The notes below the pieces were generated by a model. It was not told the origin of the DNA. It was given only the letters and a program-made list of their open reading frames with translations, and ran no database searches. From the NCBI RefSeq assembly GCF_034531395.1, contig NZ_JARVCO010000010.1:1054001-1118000 (forward strand): a DNA stretch of 64,000 nt, written 5' to 3'. Source of the stretch: Pontiella agarivorans (lineage in GTDB: Bacteria > Verrucomicrobiota > Kiritimatiellia > Kiritimatiellales > Pontiellaceae). Shown piece by piece: positions 53,546 to 61,266 of this stretch. How positions within the stretch are numbered: position 1 is the stretch's first letter; each line of letters starts with the position of its first letter. The translations under genes and the position numbers were made by a program.

Positions 53546-53998
53546 GTCTCTGGAAGCGGGCACGAAAATTGTTCTACAATGATGTGGGGATAATTTTTCA
53601 ACCCCGGAGGGTATGAAGACAGGAAGGGGAAGGATTGGAAGGATGATGTTCCCGATGTCCATTTGTGTATTGAAGCTGTTTCTTGGTAGGAATGCGGACA
53701 CCGAGAACGGCGTCTCTACAGCTTCAGGGTAAATAATATGGGGTACTGGAAAATCCGGGCGTTTCGTTAGCGGGATGGGGGCGGGGGAAGGGCTTTACGG
53801 GACAACTGTTGCCACTATGTCCAACCCTTGAAAAACACTAGTAACTTGTAAGTGCGAGTAGGTTCCAATCCCTGGAAACGTTCGTTGATTCCGGGCATCG
53901 TCCGAGGCGCTATTTTATTATTAAGTTCACGTGGTTCTATTCAGACTCAATGCTAGGGTCCTACCTGCAGTGAAGGTTTTCATTAACCGGGACATGAT
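53546..53998. other. Intergenic region without a recognisable gene
   Basis: About 450 bp between the nifE control region and the SDR gene. Frames here show no protein-like pattern. It contains a perfect TTCCA-N5-TGGAA palindrome at 53863 and a near copy around 53819. Confidence 0.5.
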
Positions 53999-54724
53999 AT
54001 GAAAAGCGTATTCGTTGTTGGAGCAAGTGGGGCAACCGGTAAATTACTGGTCGCGGATTTACTGGCCAGGGAGTTCGAAGTAACGGTCGTGGTGCGATCT
54101 TCCAGCTCCCTGAGGGGCACCTTTGAAGGTCGATCGAACTACCATGAAGTTACGGGAAGTATTACCGAGATATCGGATGACGAATTACGGCCGCTGTTGA
54201 AAGGTTGCGATGCGGTGCTCTCGTGCCTGGGGCATAATTTGACCTTCAAAGGGTTGTTTGGAAAACCTCGCCGGCTGGTTGCCGATACCGTGGAAAAGGT
54301 CTGCCGGGTTGTTGAAGCGTTAACGCCGGATCGAAAAATTAAAGTGATTCTGATGAATACCACGGGGAACGCCAACCGTGATATCCCGGAACGACCTCCA
54401 TTATCCCAACGGATCGTCGTCTCCATCTTGCGGGTGCTGCTTCCTCCGCATGTGGATAACGAACAGGCGGCCGATATTCTCCGAACCCGCATCGGCCGGA
54501 ATCACGCATTGATTGAATGGGCCGTCGTCCGACCCGACGGCCTCACCGATGAAACAGAAGTTTCAGCATATACCCTTCACCCATCGCCCATCCGGAATGC
54601 CATCTTCGACGCCGGCCAAACCAGCCGCATCAACGTGGCAAACTTCATGGCCAACTTAGCCGCCGATCCAACGCTATGGGACACCTGGAAAGGCCAAATG
54701 CCCGTAATTTACAACAAGGCCTAA
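53999..54724 (+). CDS. NAD(P)-binding atypical SDR oxidoreductase
   Basis: A 241-aa Rossmann protein: V-F-V-V-G-A-S-G-A-T-G-K-L-L at residues 3-16 is the dinucleotide-binding loop of atypical SDR/NmrA-like proteins. A C-L-G-H-N segment follows the fourth strand, and V-V-R-P-D-G-L-T near residue 180 is typical of this group. There is no classical Y-x3-K catalytic pair. It is on the strand opposite to the nif genes and interrupts the cluster. Substrate unknown. Confidence 0.8.
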   Translation: MKSVFVVGASGATGKLLVADLLAREFEVTVVVRSSSSLRGTFEGRSNYHEVTGSITEISDDELRPLLKGCDAVLSCLGHNLTFKGLFGKPRRLVADTVEKVCRVVEALTPDRKIKVILMNTTGNANRDIPERPPLSQRIVVSILRVLLPPHVDNEQAADILRTRIGRNHALIEWAVVRPDGLTDETEVSAYTLHPSPIRNAIFDAGQTSRINVANFMANLAADPTLWDTWKGQMPVIYNKA

Positions 54725-54921
54725 CCTATTTCGGTCGTGACATCATTTTTGTCCACTGATTATTCAGATTATAAGGATTAGACTCTGGAGCCTGGAGGGC
54801 CGGTTAATTATAAATCAGTTTTAAAATCCTAATAATCCGTGGATTGGATTCGGTGTGGCTCCCGCTATTGTATTTTTTGAATGGATCGTTGTAGTATTCG
54901 GATTCGTTTAAGGATGAATCC

Positions 54922-55479
54922 ATGGAAACGAATAGCGTTGAGTATGTTTTTGATGTCGTGAGCACGCAACTGCCAAAAGCAGGTGTTGAGTTTCTCATGA
55001 TTGGTGGGCATGCGGTGAATCATTATGGCTTTAGTCGCGCCACAGTTGATGTGGATTTTATGATCGTTTCAAACGATGTAGCCACGGTTCGGGAAGTTAT
55101 GAAAACGGCCGGTTTTACGAATGTTTCCGATTCAGACAATGTTATTTTCTTTGGCCATCCCGAAAATCCACATCGGGTTGATTTTCTAAAGATTGAACAG
55201 GATTCGATGGACAAACTCATCAAATCCGCTGAAGTAATTGATTACTCAGGTTATCGACTAAAAGTTCCGGGGATTTCAGATCTGATAGCAATGAAGCTGT
55301 TTGCTGTCAGTCAGGGTTCACTGCAGCGTGAAGAAAAGGATCTTCTTGATGTCGTCAATCTGGTTCAAGAGTGTGGCTTGGATCTTAAATTGATTCGCGA
55401 GCTATGCGATCGATACGCAAGTGATGATGTGTATTCGAAGGTTGAAAGCCGAATGAGTGGAGAGGAAAAAGATGGTTAA
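54922..55479 (+). CDS. Nucleotidyltransferase of the AbiEii/MNT type
   Basis: A 185-aa protein. The motif G-G-H-A-V-N-x-Y-G-F at about 28-37 and V-D-V-D-F at about 46-50 are the G-[GS] and D-x-D signature of polymerase-beta-fold nucleotidyltransferases; R-V-D-F-L near residue 90 gives the third Asp. Such proteins are often toxins or antitoxins in AbiE- or MNT/HEPN-type modules. The next gene overlaps it by 8 bp. It sits within the nif cluster on the opposite strand, and 54725-54921 upstream holds only A/T-rich sequence. Confidence 0.8.
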   Translation: METNSVEYVFDVVSTQLPKAGVEFLMIGGHAVNHYGFSRATVDVDFMIVSNDVATVREVMKTAGFTNVSDSDNVIFFGHPENPHRVDFLKIEQDSMDKLIKSAEVIDYSGYRLKVPGISDLIAMKLFAVSQGSLQREEKDLLDVVNLVQECGLDLKLIRELCDRYASDDVYSKVESRMSGEEKDG

Positions 55480-55645
55480 TTTTCCAAAGCTTGGAAATGT
55501 TGAAGAGCCTCCTGTGCGTAAAATGACGCCCGAAGAATATCTTCGTTTTTGTGACTTCTGCTTAAAAGCCAATCCGCATATCACAGCGGAAAACTGCATG
55601 GACCGAAATCCCGTCGAGATCTCGGTTCCTTTTAGCGTTCGCTGA
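55472..55645 (+). CDS. Small partner of the nucleotidyltransferase, unknown function
   Basis: A 57-aa protein from the ATG at 55472, which follows a GAGAGGAAAA sequence. The upstream frame overlaps the nucleotidyltransferase end. It contains R-K-M-T-P-E-E-Y-L-R-F-C-D-F-C and a third Cys near residue 42. Coupling suggests a two-gene module, perhaps toxin-antitoxin-like. A TTCCA-N5-TGGAA palindrome (55482-55496) lies in its first codons. Its end overlaps the convergent CCE_0567-type gene by 14 bp. Confidence 0.6.
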   Translation: MVNFPKLGNVEEPPVRKMTPEEYLRFCDFCLKANPHITAENCMDRNPVEISVPFSVR

Positions 55646-55844
55646 GTGCTGAATTTAATTCATTCTGTTTGGTCTGCCACGCCTTGCAGGCGTTGTAGGC
55701 GGCTTCCGATACCGCCGGTATATCTTCGAATTCAGCCCACAGCCGATCCTCGATCAAGTCATGAAGATCGCCGGCCTTTTGCCCGGCAATAAATTTCAGC
55801 CTGGTTACCTGTTTTTCAAGATCTTTGATTTCTTCTGTGCTCAT
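55632..55844 (-). CDS. CCE_0567-type nif-associated protein (Rop-like, DUF683)
   Basis: A 70-aa helical protein. L-E-K-Q-V-T-R-L-K and L-H-D-L-I-E-D-R-L match the Rop-like family of nif clusters, whose cyanobacterial member CCE_0567 binds metal. It is predicted to be a two-helix hairpin that dimerises. It is the last gene of the first nif unit. Its precise role in nitrogenase maturation is not established. Confidence 0.78.
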   Translation of the reverse strand: MSTEEIKDLEKQVTRLKFIAGQKAGDLHDLIEDRLWAEFEDIPAVSEAAYNACKAWQTKQNELNSALSER

Positions 55845-55887
55845 CTTTTTTTCAAATGGCTGGAATTTTCTGCATTGAGTCCGTTGT

Positions 55888-56289
55888 TTAATCGCAGCGT
55901 TCTTTTGCGTTTTGGCAGGCTTCCAATCCCTGGAAACTTTTGTTGATGCCCAGCATTATCTGCACTCGATCATCGAACCCGCACATCCGGTGTCCATCCA
56001 TTTCAATAAGCGGGCGGCGGATTAAGATCGGTTCGCACAGCAGGAGGTCCAGTGCGCCGGCGGCATCGAATGCGGAAGGATCAACCTGACCTTGTTTGAC
56101 GGCCGGGCTTTTATCATTGAACCATTCCTCCACGGGCCGATCCACGAAGTATGACTCTAACTGATCGCGCTCCCACGGTTCATCGAGCAAAGATTTTACT
56201 TCGAGCGAATAGCCGTTGGATTCCAGCAGGGCCTTTTGGCGCGCGTTGCCTTTGCATCCGGTCTTTTCATAGAACAGAATTTTATTCAT
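55888..56289 (-). CDS. ArsC-like nitrogenase-associated protein
   Basis: A 133-aa thioredoxin-fold protein of the ArsC/Spx type. I-L-F-Y-E-K-T-G-C-K-G-N-A-R-Q-K-A-L-L at the N-terminus is the signature of the nitrogenase-associated subgroup (TIGR01616, NifO-like). The single Cys12 would be the redox residue. Its start overlaps the stop of the rubredoxin-like frame by 8 bp. It probably protects or assists nitrogenase maturation. Confidence 0.85.
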   Translation of the reverse strand: MNKILFYEKTGCKGNARQKALLESNGYSLEVKSLLDEPWERDQLESYFVDRPVEEWFNDKSPAVKQGQVDPSAFDAAGALDLLLCEPILIRRPLIEMDGHRMCGFDDRVQIMLGINKSFQGLEACQNAKERCD

Positions 56290-56446
56290 ATTGCCGGCCT
56301 TGTACGGAAGAGCTTACAAAATTTGAGCCGCCTGCTTTGCAGACTTCGCAGAAGCGCGGCGGTTCTGCGCTTTGATGAATATGCCCGCAAATGGAGCAGA
56401 CCCAGGTTTTTATGCTGATGCTTCGGTCGGAACTAAACGAACTCAA
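56282..56446 (-). CDS. Rubredoxin-like protein, non-ATG start
   Basis: A 54-aa frame with the two knuckles of a rubredoxin-type iron site: W-V-C-S-I-C-G-H-I-H and F-C-E-V-C-K-A-G. It resembles the C-terminal rubredoxin domain of rubrerythrin. No in-frame ATG exists; TTG at 56446 is the best start and overlaps the previous gene by 14 bp. An alternative is a +1 frameshift from the 101-aa gene, or an ATC codon at 56419 in the usual ATG position. It may donate electrons within the nif system. Confidence 0.65.
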   Translation of the reverse strand: MSSFSSDRSISIKTWVCSICGHIHQSAEPPRFCEVCKAGGSNFVSSSVQGRQYE

Positions 56447-56738
56447 TATTGATGGTTTCGTCTTCGTTTTCAGTGATGGTGTAGTTGCCGGAGGGCAGCA
56501 TGGAGAAGCCCTGTTTAGCATGTGCTGCTGAGATGGTTTTTTCGGCTTCGCCGGCGGCGACGGGCTCGCAGTCGACGTGGCGGAAAATTTTCATGACGGC
56601 GGGGTCGTCGGTGAACTGCAGCATGAAGGCGGAATGTTCGATGAAGACGAGGTCGTCGTAGGCATAGGTGACTTCGAAGCCGCAGTCGGCCAGGATGGCG
56701 GTGATTTTTCCGAGGGGTCTTGCAATGACTTCACTCAT
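56433..56738 (-). CDS. Uncharacterised nif-cluster protein, 101 aa
   Basis: A small acidic protein (101 aa) with an alpha/beta pattern: C-G-F-E-V-T-Y-A-Y-D-D-L-V-F-I-E-H, then F-M-L-Q-F-T-D-D-P. I do not recognise the family. It lies between the HEPN-like gene and the rubredoxin-like gene on the same strand and overlaps the latter, so it belongs to the nif unit by position. Confidence 0.65.
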   Translation of the reverse strand: MSEVIARPLGKITAILADCGFEVTYAYDDLVFIEHSAFMLQFTDDPAVMKIFRHVDCEPVAAGEAEKTISAAHAKQGFSMLPSGNYTITENEDETINIEFV

Positions 56739-56757
56739 AATTTGTCCTGTATTTTTC

Positions 56758-56922
56758 TTTCACCACAGAGAGCTCTGAGGATACAGAGGTAGAGACTCGG
56801 GAGCTCAATATAAGGTGTATGTTATTTCACGCAAAGGCGCTGAGTACGCAGAGAGAGTGCATTAATATTATATTATAAATCTGTAAGTGCTGAGCCTCTG
56901 TGCTCTGTGGTTAATTATTACT
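56758..56922. repeat. Inverted-repeat element with CACCACAGAG ends
   Basis: The gap upstream of the 101-aa gene begins TTCACCACAGAG and ends CTCTGTGGTTAA, an inverted terminal pair. Inside are GAGGATACAGAGG and ACGCAAAGGCGCTGAGTACGC stretches of the same style as 48757 and 57349, plus an A/T-rich centre. It resembles a non-autonomous mobile palindrome. The end of the HEPN-like gene at 56922 touches it. Confidence 0.65.
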
Positions 56923-57326
56923 TAAGCGGCGATTTGGGTTTTAGCCCAGGCCTGGACGGCTTCGGCTGTGTCGATCATTTCGGGAATGGCGTCGACGGGC
57001 GGTTCGGCGCGGTGGTAGCCGGCGAAGACGGGGCAGATGTTCTGGTAGGATTCGAATTTGAGCAGCTGCGCGGCAATTTCTTCGCCGATGCCGCCGACCT
57101 GATCGGCGGCGTCGATGAGATCGGTGAAGGTGTGGTTGTCGGCGAGTTTGCCTTTGGCCATGAGGGCGGCCATCACATGTTTTTCGATGGCGAGGCCGAT
57201 GATGTTGTAGAGAATTTCGGCGGTGAAGATCGCCGGGCGCTTAATGCCCCCCTTTGCGGTCTTGAGGTATTTATCGCCTTCGTTCATGAATGCTTCGTAG
57301 CCGTTGTCCAATGTGCCGCTCATCAT
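56922..57326 (-). CDS. HEPN-like helical protein of the nif cluster
   Basis: A 134-aa all-helical protein (133 from the second Met). Y-E-A-F-M-N-E-G-D-K-Y-L-K-T-A and L-A-I-E-K-H-V-M-A-A-L-M-A-K-G-K-L-A-D-N-H resemble the helical arrangement of HEPN domains, although the R-x4-6-H nuclease motif is not clear. It is the first gene after nifK, behind a terminator-like hairpin. Function unknown; the position suggests a nitrogenase-related task. Confidence 0.6.
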   Translation of the reverse strand: MMSGTLDNGYEAFMNEGDKYLKTAKGGIKRPAIFTAEILYNIIGLAIEKHVMAALMAKGKLADNHTFTDLIDAADQVGGIGEEIAAQLLKFESYQNICPVFAGYHRAEPPVDAIPEMIDTAEAVQAWAKTQIAA

Positions 57327-57348
57327 TTATCTCCAGATGTTTATTAAT

Positions 57349-57487
57349 TAAAAACGCAAAGAACGCTGAGTAGAAAGAGGATCGCAAAGGCAGCGTGTTT
57401 AAATGGTTTTTATTTCTCCGGTCCTTACTGAAACAACAACGTCGCTAAGCTTTGCGTGACTTTGATTCCTCTGTTTCTTTGCGTTAG
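57349..57487. repeat. Inverted repeat AACGCAAAGAA/TTCTTTGCGTT
   Basis: The region upstream of the HEPN-like gene starts with AACGCAAAGAA and ends with TTTCTTTGCGTT, an inverted pair of 10-11 bp about 125 bp apart. Between them are GCAAAGGCAGC and GCTAAGCTTTGCGTGACTTTG pieces. It is the same style as the elements at 48757 and 56758. Confidence 0.6.
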
Positions 57488-57495
57488 CATGCTTT

Positions 57496-57582
57496 TTTAA
57501 AAAGATTGGAGCCGGAGCGCGGGGTGCAAACAGAGGAGGAGAGAGAATCCTGTTTTGTGAGATTTTCCCGCGCTCCGGTTCC
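57496..57582 (-). terminator. Long-stem terminator-like hairpin after nifK
   Basis: A 16-bp stem (57508-57523 with 57567-57582, one wobble) with a 43-base loop. On the minus strand it is followed by AATCTTTTT, as for an intrinsic terminator. A second looser dyad around 57617-57690 precedes it. It would separate nifHDK from the downstream small genes or attenuate their expression. Confidence 0.65.
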
Positions 57583-57699
57583 AAAGGATTTTGCAGTTTG
57601 GAGTTTGTGGTTTGAAGGCTGGAGCTGCCACCCGACGGAGCGGGCTGGGAAAACCCTCGGGCGATACGCTCCGAACCTTCAAACTTCAGCTCCTTCCTA

Positions 57700-59082
57700 C
57701 TACATCACCAGCTCGAACTTGCATTCTTCTGCATCGCGGTCCTGACGGTCCATGACGGCACCGAGCATTTTTTCGAGCAGCCGAATGCCGCCGTTATAGC
57801 CCACGGTCGGGAAGTAGCTGTGTCCGATACGGTCAACAATCGGGAATCCGTGACGGATGAACGGAATGTCTTCGTCGCGGGCGATATATTTACCGTAGGT
57901 GTTGCCGATCAGCAGGTCGACCGGTTCGTTCTTGATCCACTGGTGAAGCAGGAACATGTCGGCACGTTCGCCATTTGCCACATTGACGTTCGGTGCTTTT
58001 TCCGCGCAGAGTTCTTTGATCTTTTGGGTGAACGCTTTACCGGGGGTTCCGGAAACGACCGCAGTCGGGATCATATCGAGATCGAGCAGGAATTCAGTCA
58101 TTGGAATGAGCTGGTCGGGGTCGCCGAAGAGGGCCACTTTCTTTCCGTGCAGGTACTGGGACATGTCGGTGATGACATCCACCAGGCGGCCGCGCTCGGA
58201 GATGAAGGAGTCCGGAATGGTTACTTTGGCTGCATTGGCGAGTGCTTCCACGAAGCGGTCGGTTGCGCCGAGACCAATCGGAATGTCGAGGGTTTCGAAT
58301 GGAACTTTGCAGTTGCTGTCGAGCCATTTGGCAGCTCCTTCCGAAGCCCATTTGCCGCAGGCGAGGGTTTTGATGCTGTCGCCTGAAGTGGCAATGTCTT
58401 CGACTTTAGCGCCGCCGTCTGGGTACATTTTGAATTCGCCGGTCTGCGGGGTGTCGACCACGCCGTCGGTATCCGGGAACATCACGATGTTTGCGCCGAG
58501 GCGCGCGGCGATGCCTTTCATTTCCTTCATATCGGACGGTTCAACCCAGCCCGGGATGATGTTGACCTGGTCTTTGGCTTCGCCGGTATGTTCAACCAGC
58601 CCTTTAACGATGCCGGTGACCATGTTGGAGAATCCGGTGACGTGCGATCCCACGTAGGACGGGGTGTTGCAGTAGATCACTTTCTTGCCTTCCGGAACTT
58701 TGCCATCGTCCGTGGCTTTCTTCACAATCTGCGCGAGGTCGTCGCCGATGGTTTCGGAAAGGCAGGTGGAGTGGATGGCCACGAGGTCCGGGTTGTAGAT
58801 CGTGAACATGTTGGCCAGGGCCTGGAGGAGGTTGGACTGACCGCCGAATACCGAGGAACCTTCCGTGAAGGAGCTGGTTCCGGCCATGATCGGATCTTTG
58901 TAGTGACGGGTGAGGGCGCTGCGGTGGTAGGAGCAGCAGCCCTGGGAGCCGTGCGAGTGCGGGAGGCAGCCGTGCACGCCGAGAGCGGCATACATGGCGC
59001 CAACAGGCTGGCAGGTTTTTGCCGGGTTGACGGTGAGCGCTTTACGTTCGCTTACTTCTTTGGGGGTGTGTCTTAGTAACAT
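57700..59082 (-). CDS. nifK: Nitrogenase molybdenum-iron protein beta chain
   Basis: A 460-aa beta subunit of dinitrogenase. P-cluster ligands are Cys24 (N-P-A-K-T-C-Q-P-V-G-A), Cys49 or Cys50 (G-S-Q-G-C-C-S-Y-H-R) and Cys107 (S-T-C-L-S-E-T-I-G-D-D). The N-terminal extension of about 50 residues seen in Azotobacter NifK is absent, as in clostridial and methanogen types. It follows nifD after a 128-bp gap containing inverted ATTGCCGAT repeats. Confidence 0.97.
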   Translation of the reverse strand: MLLRHTPKEVSERKALTVNPAKTCQPVGAMYAALGVHGCLPHSHGSQGCCSYHRSALTRHYKDPIMAGTSSFTEGSSVFGGQSNLLQALANMFTIYNPDLVAIHSTCLSETIGDDLAQIVKKATDDGKVPEGKKVIYCNTPSYVGSHVTGFSNMVTGIVKGLVEHTGEAKDQVNIIPGWVEPSDMKEMKGIAARLGANIVMFPDTDGVVDTPQTGEFKMYPDGGAKVEDIATSGDSIKTLACGKWASEGAAKWLDSNCKVPFETLDIPIGLGATDRFVEALANAAKVTIPDSFISERGRLVDVITDMSQYLHGKKVALFGDPDQLIPMTEFLLDLDMIPTAVVSGTPGKAFTQKIKELCAEKAPNVNVANGERADMFLLHQWIKNEPVDLLIGNTYGKYIARDEDIPFIRHGFPIVDRIGHSYFPTVGYNGGIRLLEKMLGAVMDRQDRDAEECKFELVM

Positions 59083-59109
59083 GGGATTTCTCCGATTTAG
59101 ATTCTGTTT

Positions 59110-59206
59110 ATTGCCGATGGTTGATTTCCGATTGCCGGTTTATGGAATGCTGCCGCCGTTGGGCGCCTGATTTTCAATCGCCAATCCTCGATCGGCAATC
59201 GGCAAT
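59110..59206. repeat. Inverted repeats in the nifD-nifK gap
   Basis: ATTGCCGAT (59110-59118) pairs with ATCGGCAAT at 59198-59206, and a second GATTGCCG copy near 59130 pairs with the overlapping ATCGGCAAT at 59191-59199. The gap can fold in RNA and may set the nifD:nifK ratio or protect the 3' end of nifD. No T-run follows. Confidence 0.55.
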
Positions 59207-59210
59207 TTTT

Positions 59211-60848
59211 CTAGGCCACGTACTCCGCACAGATGCAGGGATCGGTTTCCTTGTTGAGCCACGGGGCTTTGATCTTCTTCCAGATGCTGGTGCTGAGGAT
59301 CTTTTCGATGTCAGCGTAGAAGTTCTTGGCCCCCTCGAATCCGGCGTACGGTCCGCCGTAGTCGTAGGAGTGCAGCTGTTTCAGCGGAATGCCTGATTTC
59401 TGGACGACATATTTTTCCTTAATGCCGGCGCAGAAGATATCCGGTTTGTAGAAGTCGATCAGCTTTTCGGTTTCCCAATGTGTGATGTCGTCTACGATAA
59501 GGGACTGGTCGGCCATATCGGGCGCCATACCGCGGTAGTCGCTGATTTCCAAGCCTTTTTCTTTGAGCGCTTCGAGCTTCTCTTCAGAAGCACGCGGGCT
59601 GTAGCGGGTTTCGTCCTTCTCCACCTTGATCTCTTCGATGTTACGGGAGTCGGCATCCACTTTGATGGTCGGAAGCACCTTACGTCCTTCGTAGTCATCG
59701 CGATGACCGAATTCATAACCGGCGGAAACGGTCTGCATGCCGAGCTCGCCAAAGAGTTCCTGGTAGTGATGTGCACGGGAACCGCCCACGAAAAGCATCG
59801 CTACTTTTCCGTCGGATTTCAGTTTCGCTTTTGCCACCGCTTCTTTCACGGAAGGCATTTCCTCGGCAATCACTTCTTCGATGCGGGCTTTCAGCTCGTC
59901 GTCTTCGAAGTATTCACCGATTTTACGCATCGCTTTCGCGGTGGATTCAGCGCCGATAAAGTTCACTTTGAACCACGGAATACCGAATTTGGTTTCCTGC
60001 ATCTCCGCCATATAGTTGATGGAACGGTGACACATCACCAGGTTGAGGTCGGCCATATGTGAGTTCGCGAACTTGTCCATGGTGGAGTTACCCGAGAAGG
60101 TGCAGATGATGTTGATGCCGCACTTCTTGAAGATACGGTCGATTTCAAATCCGTCACCGCCGATGTTATATTCACCAAGAAGGTTCACGTTATATTTGTG
60201 TTTCGGTTCGGTATCGTCCAGGCCGATCACATGGCGGAACAGCTGATTGTTGGCGATATGGTGGCCCGCAGACTGGGAAACCCCCTTATATCCTTCGCAG
60301 CTGAATCCGAACACATTGCAGTCGCCGAGTTTTTCTTTCATCTCGCGGGAAACCGCATGCACGTCATCCCCGATCAGGCCGACGGGGCAGGTGGAGAAAA
60401 CCCCAATGGCTTTCGGTTTGAAGATGTCGTAGGCCTCCTGAATCGCCTGAGCCAGTTTCTTCTCGCCGCCGAATACGATGTTGTCGTCCTGCATGTCGGT
60501 TGAGAAGGCATAGTTCATATAGTTGTCGCCGCCTTCGACCTGTTCATCCGGATCGGTCTGATTCCTGCGGGTCAGCCAGGCATAGAAGCTGCAGCCGATC
60601 GGGCCGTGCACCAGGTTGACGATGTCGCGTGTCGGACCGAGAACCACCCCTTTACAGCCGGCATAGGTGCAGCCGCGCTGGGTGATAATCCCCGGAATGG
60701 TACGGACGTTGGACTGGATCTGCTGATCCAGCTCGGGATCGTTGATTACCATGGATTTTGCGCGTTTACGCGCAATCTTCGGCGGGTATTTGGCGAGGAT
60801 TTCTTCTTTGATTGCGGAAGGATCCGGTAATTTATTTTCGTTGCTCAT
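59211..60848 (-). CDS. nifD: Nitrogenase molybdenum-iron protein alpha chain
   Basis: A 545-aa alpha subunit. P-cluster ligands: Cys60 (R-G-C-T-Y-A-G), Cys86 (G-P-I-G-C-S-F-Y-A-W) and Cys154 (S-T-C-P-V-G-L-I-G-D-D). FeMo-co ligands: Cys273 (L-V-M-C-H-R-S-I-N-Y) and His493 (L-H-S-Y-D-Y-G-G-P-Y). Gln192 and His196-His197 near the cofactor are conserved, so the enzyme is of the molybdenum type. An insertion at about 385-445 matches the clostridial/anaerobe NifD group. The ATG overlaps the nifI2 stop (ATGA). Confidence 0.97.
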   Translation of the reverse strand: MSNENKLPDPSAIKEEILAKYPPKIARKRAKSMVINDPELDQQIQSNVRTIPGIITQRGCTYAGCKGVVLGPTRDIVNLVHGPIGCSFYAWLTRRNQTDPDEQVEGGDNYMNYAFSTDMQDDNIVFGGEKKLAQAIQEAYDIFKPKAIGVFSTCPVGLIGDDVHAVSREMKEKLGDCNVFGFSCEGYKGVSQSAGHHIANNQLFRHVIGLDDTEPKHKYNVNLLGEYNIGGDGFEIDRIFKKCGINIICTFSGNSTMDKFANSHMADLNLVMCHRSINYMAEMQETKFGIPWFKVNFIGAESTAKAMRKIGEYFEDDELKARIEEVIAEEMPSVKEAVAKAKLKSDGKVAMLFVGGSRAHHYQELFGELGMQTVSAGYEFGHRDDYEGRKVLPTIKVDADSRNIEEIKVEKDETRYSPRASEEKLEALKEKGLEISDYRGMAPDMADQSLIVDDITHWETEKLIDFYKPDIFCAGIKEKYVVQKSGIPLKQLHSYDYGGPYAGFEGAKNFYADIEKILSTSIWKKIKAPWLNKETDPCICAEYVA

Positions 60849-61255
60849 TCCAAACCTCCTGAGGAGTCAAGGACGTTGCCGCCAGAAGGGCCTTCTGCGG
60901 TTTCGCCGGTTCTAACACGGGTTGCTTCCAGGATCGGCAGGACGAAAATTTTTCCGTCGCCCGAGCTGCCGGTCTGGTTCGTTTTGATGATGGTTGCTAC
61001 GGTTTTTTCGACCCACTCGTCCGAGACCACAACCGTGATCAGACGCTTGGGAACAAGGCGGGGGCCTTCGCCCAGCTGGTCGATCGCTTCCGGGGCACCT
61101 TCCTCGGCACCGTGAAGGATGTTATAATCAACCATTCCTTTACCGCGGCCCTGCACCCGGCCGGTGGCGGTGAAGGAGCTGATGCCCGCTTCGTTCAACG
61201 CACGCTTGGTGTCGTTGATCTTGTTCATTCGGATGACTGCCATTACTTCTTTCAT
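60845..61255 (-). CDS. nifI2: Nitrogenase PII-like regulator NifI2
   Basis: A 136-aa PII-family protein. With NifI1 it forms a complex that binds and inhibits dinitrogenase when ammonium is present, relieved by 2-oxoglutarate. Seen: the PII core (M-A-V-I-R-M-N-K-I-N-D-T-K-R-A-L), a divergent T-loop and the G-D-G-K-I-F-V-L-P strand. The extended C-terminus (about 115-136) is common in NifI2. Its stop overlaps the nifD start. Confidence 0.93.
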   Translation of the reverse strand: MKEVMAVIRMNKINDTKRALNEAGISSFTATGRVQGRGKGMVDYNILHGAEEGAPEAIDQLGEGPRLVPKRLITVVVSDEWVEKTVATIIKTNQTGSSGDGKIFVLPILEATRVRTGETAEGPSGGNVLDSSGGLE

Positions 61256-61266
61256 GACGCCCTCCT

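Larger units (their letters stand above)
53307..53877. repeat. Dense cluster of TTCCA-N5-TGGAA palindromes
   Basis: Perfect copies begin at 53307, 53493, 53541 and 53863; a one-mismatch copy is at 53469. Elsewhere in the window perfect copies begin at 2081, 7766, 8147, 8642, 16044, 17251, 19550, 21574, 31151, 33916, 34937, 37600, 40508, 46240, 47193, 49109, 55482 and 55921. In 20 of 22 the centre is purine-NNN-pyrimidine. No known protein site of this form comes to mind. Confidence 0.85.

Noticed and set aside
53390-53701. Minus-strand frame of 103 codons upstream of nifE
   Set aside because: It runs through the conserved nif control blocks and three palindromes, and its composition is not protein-like.
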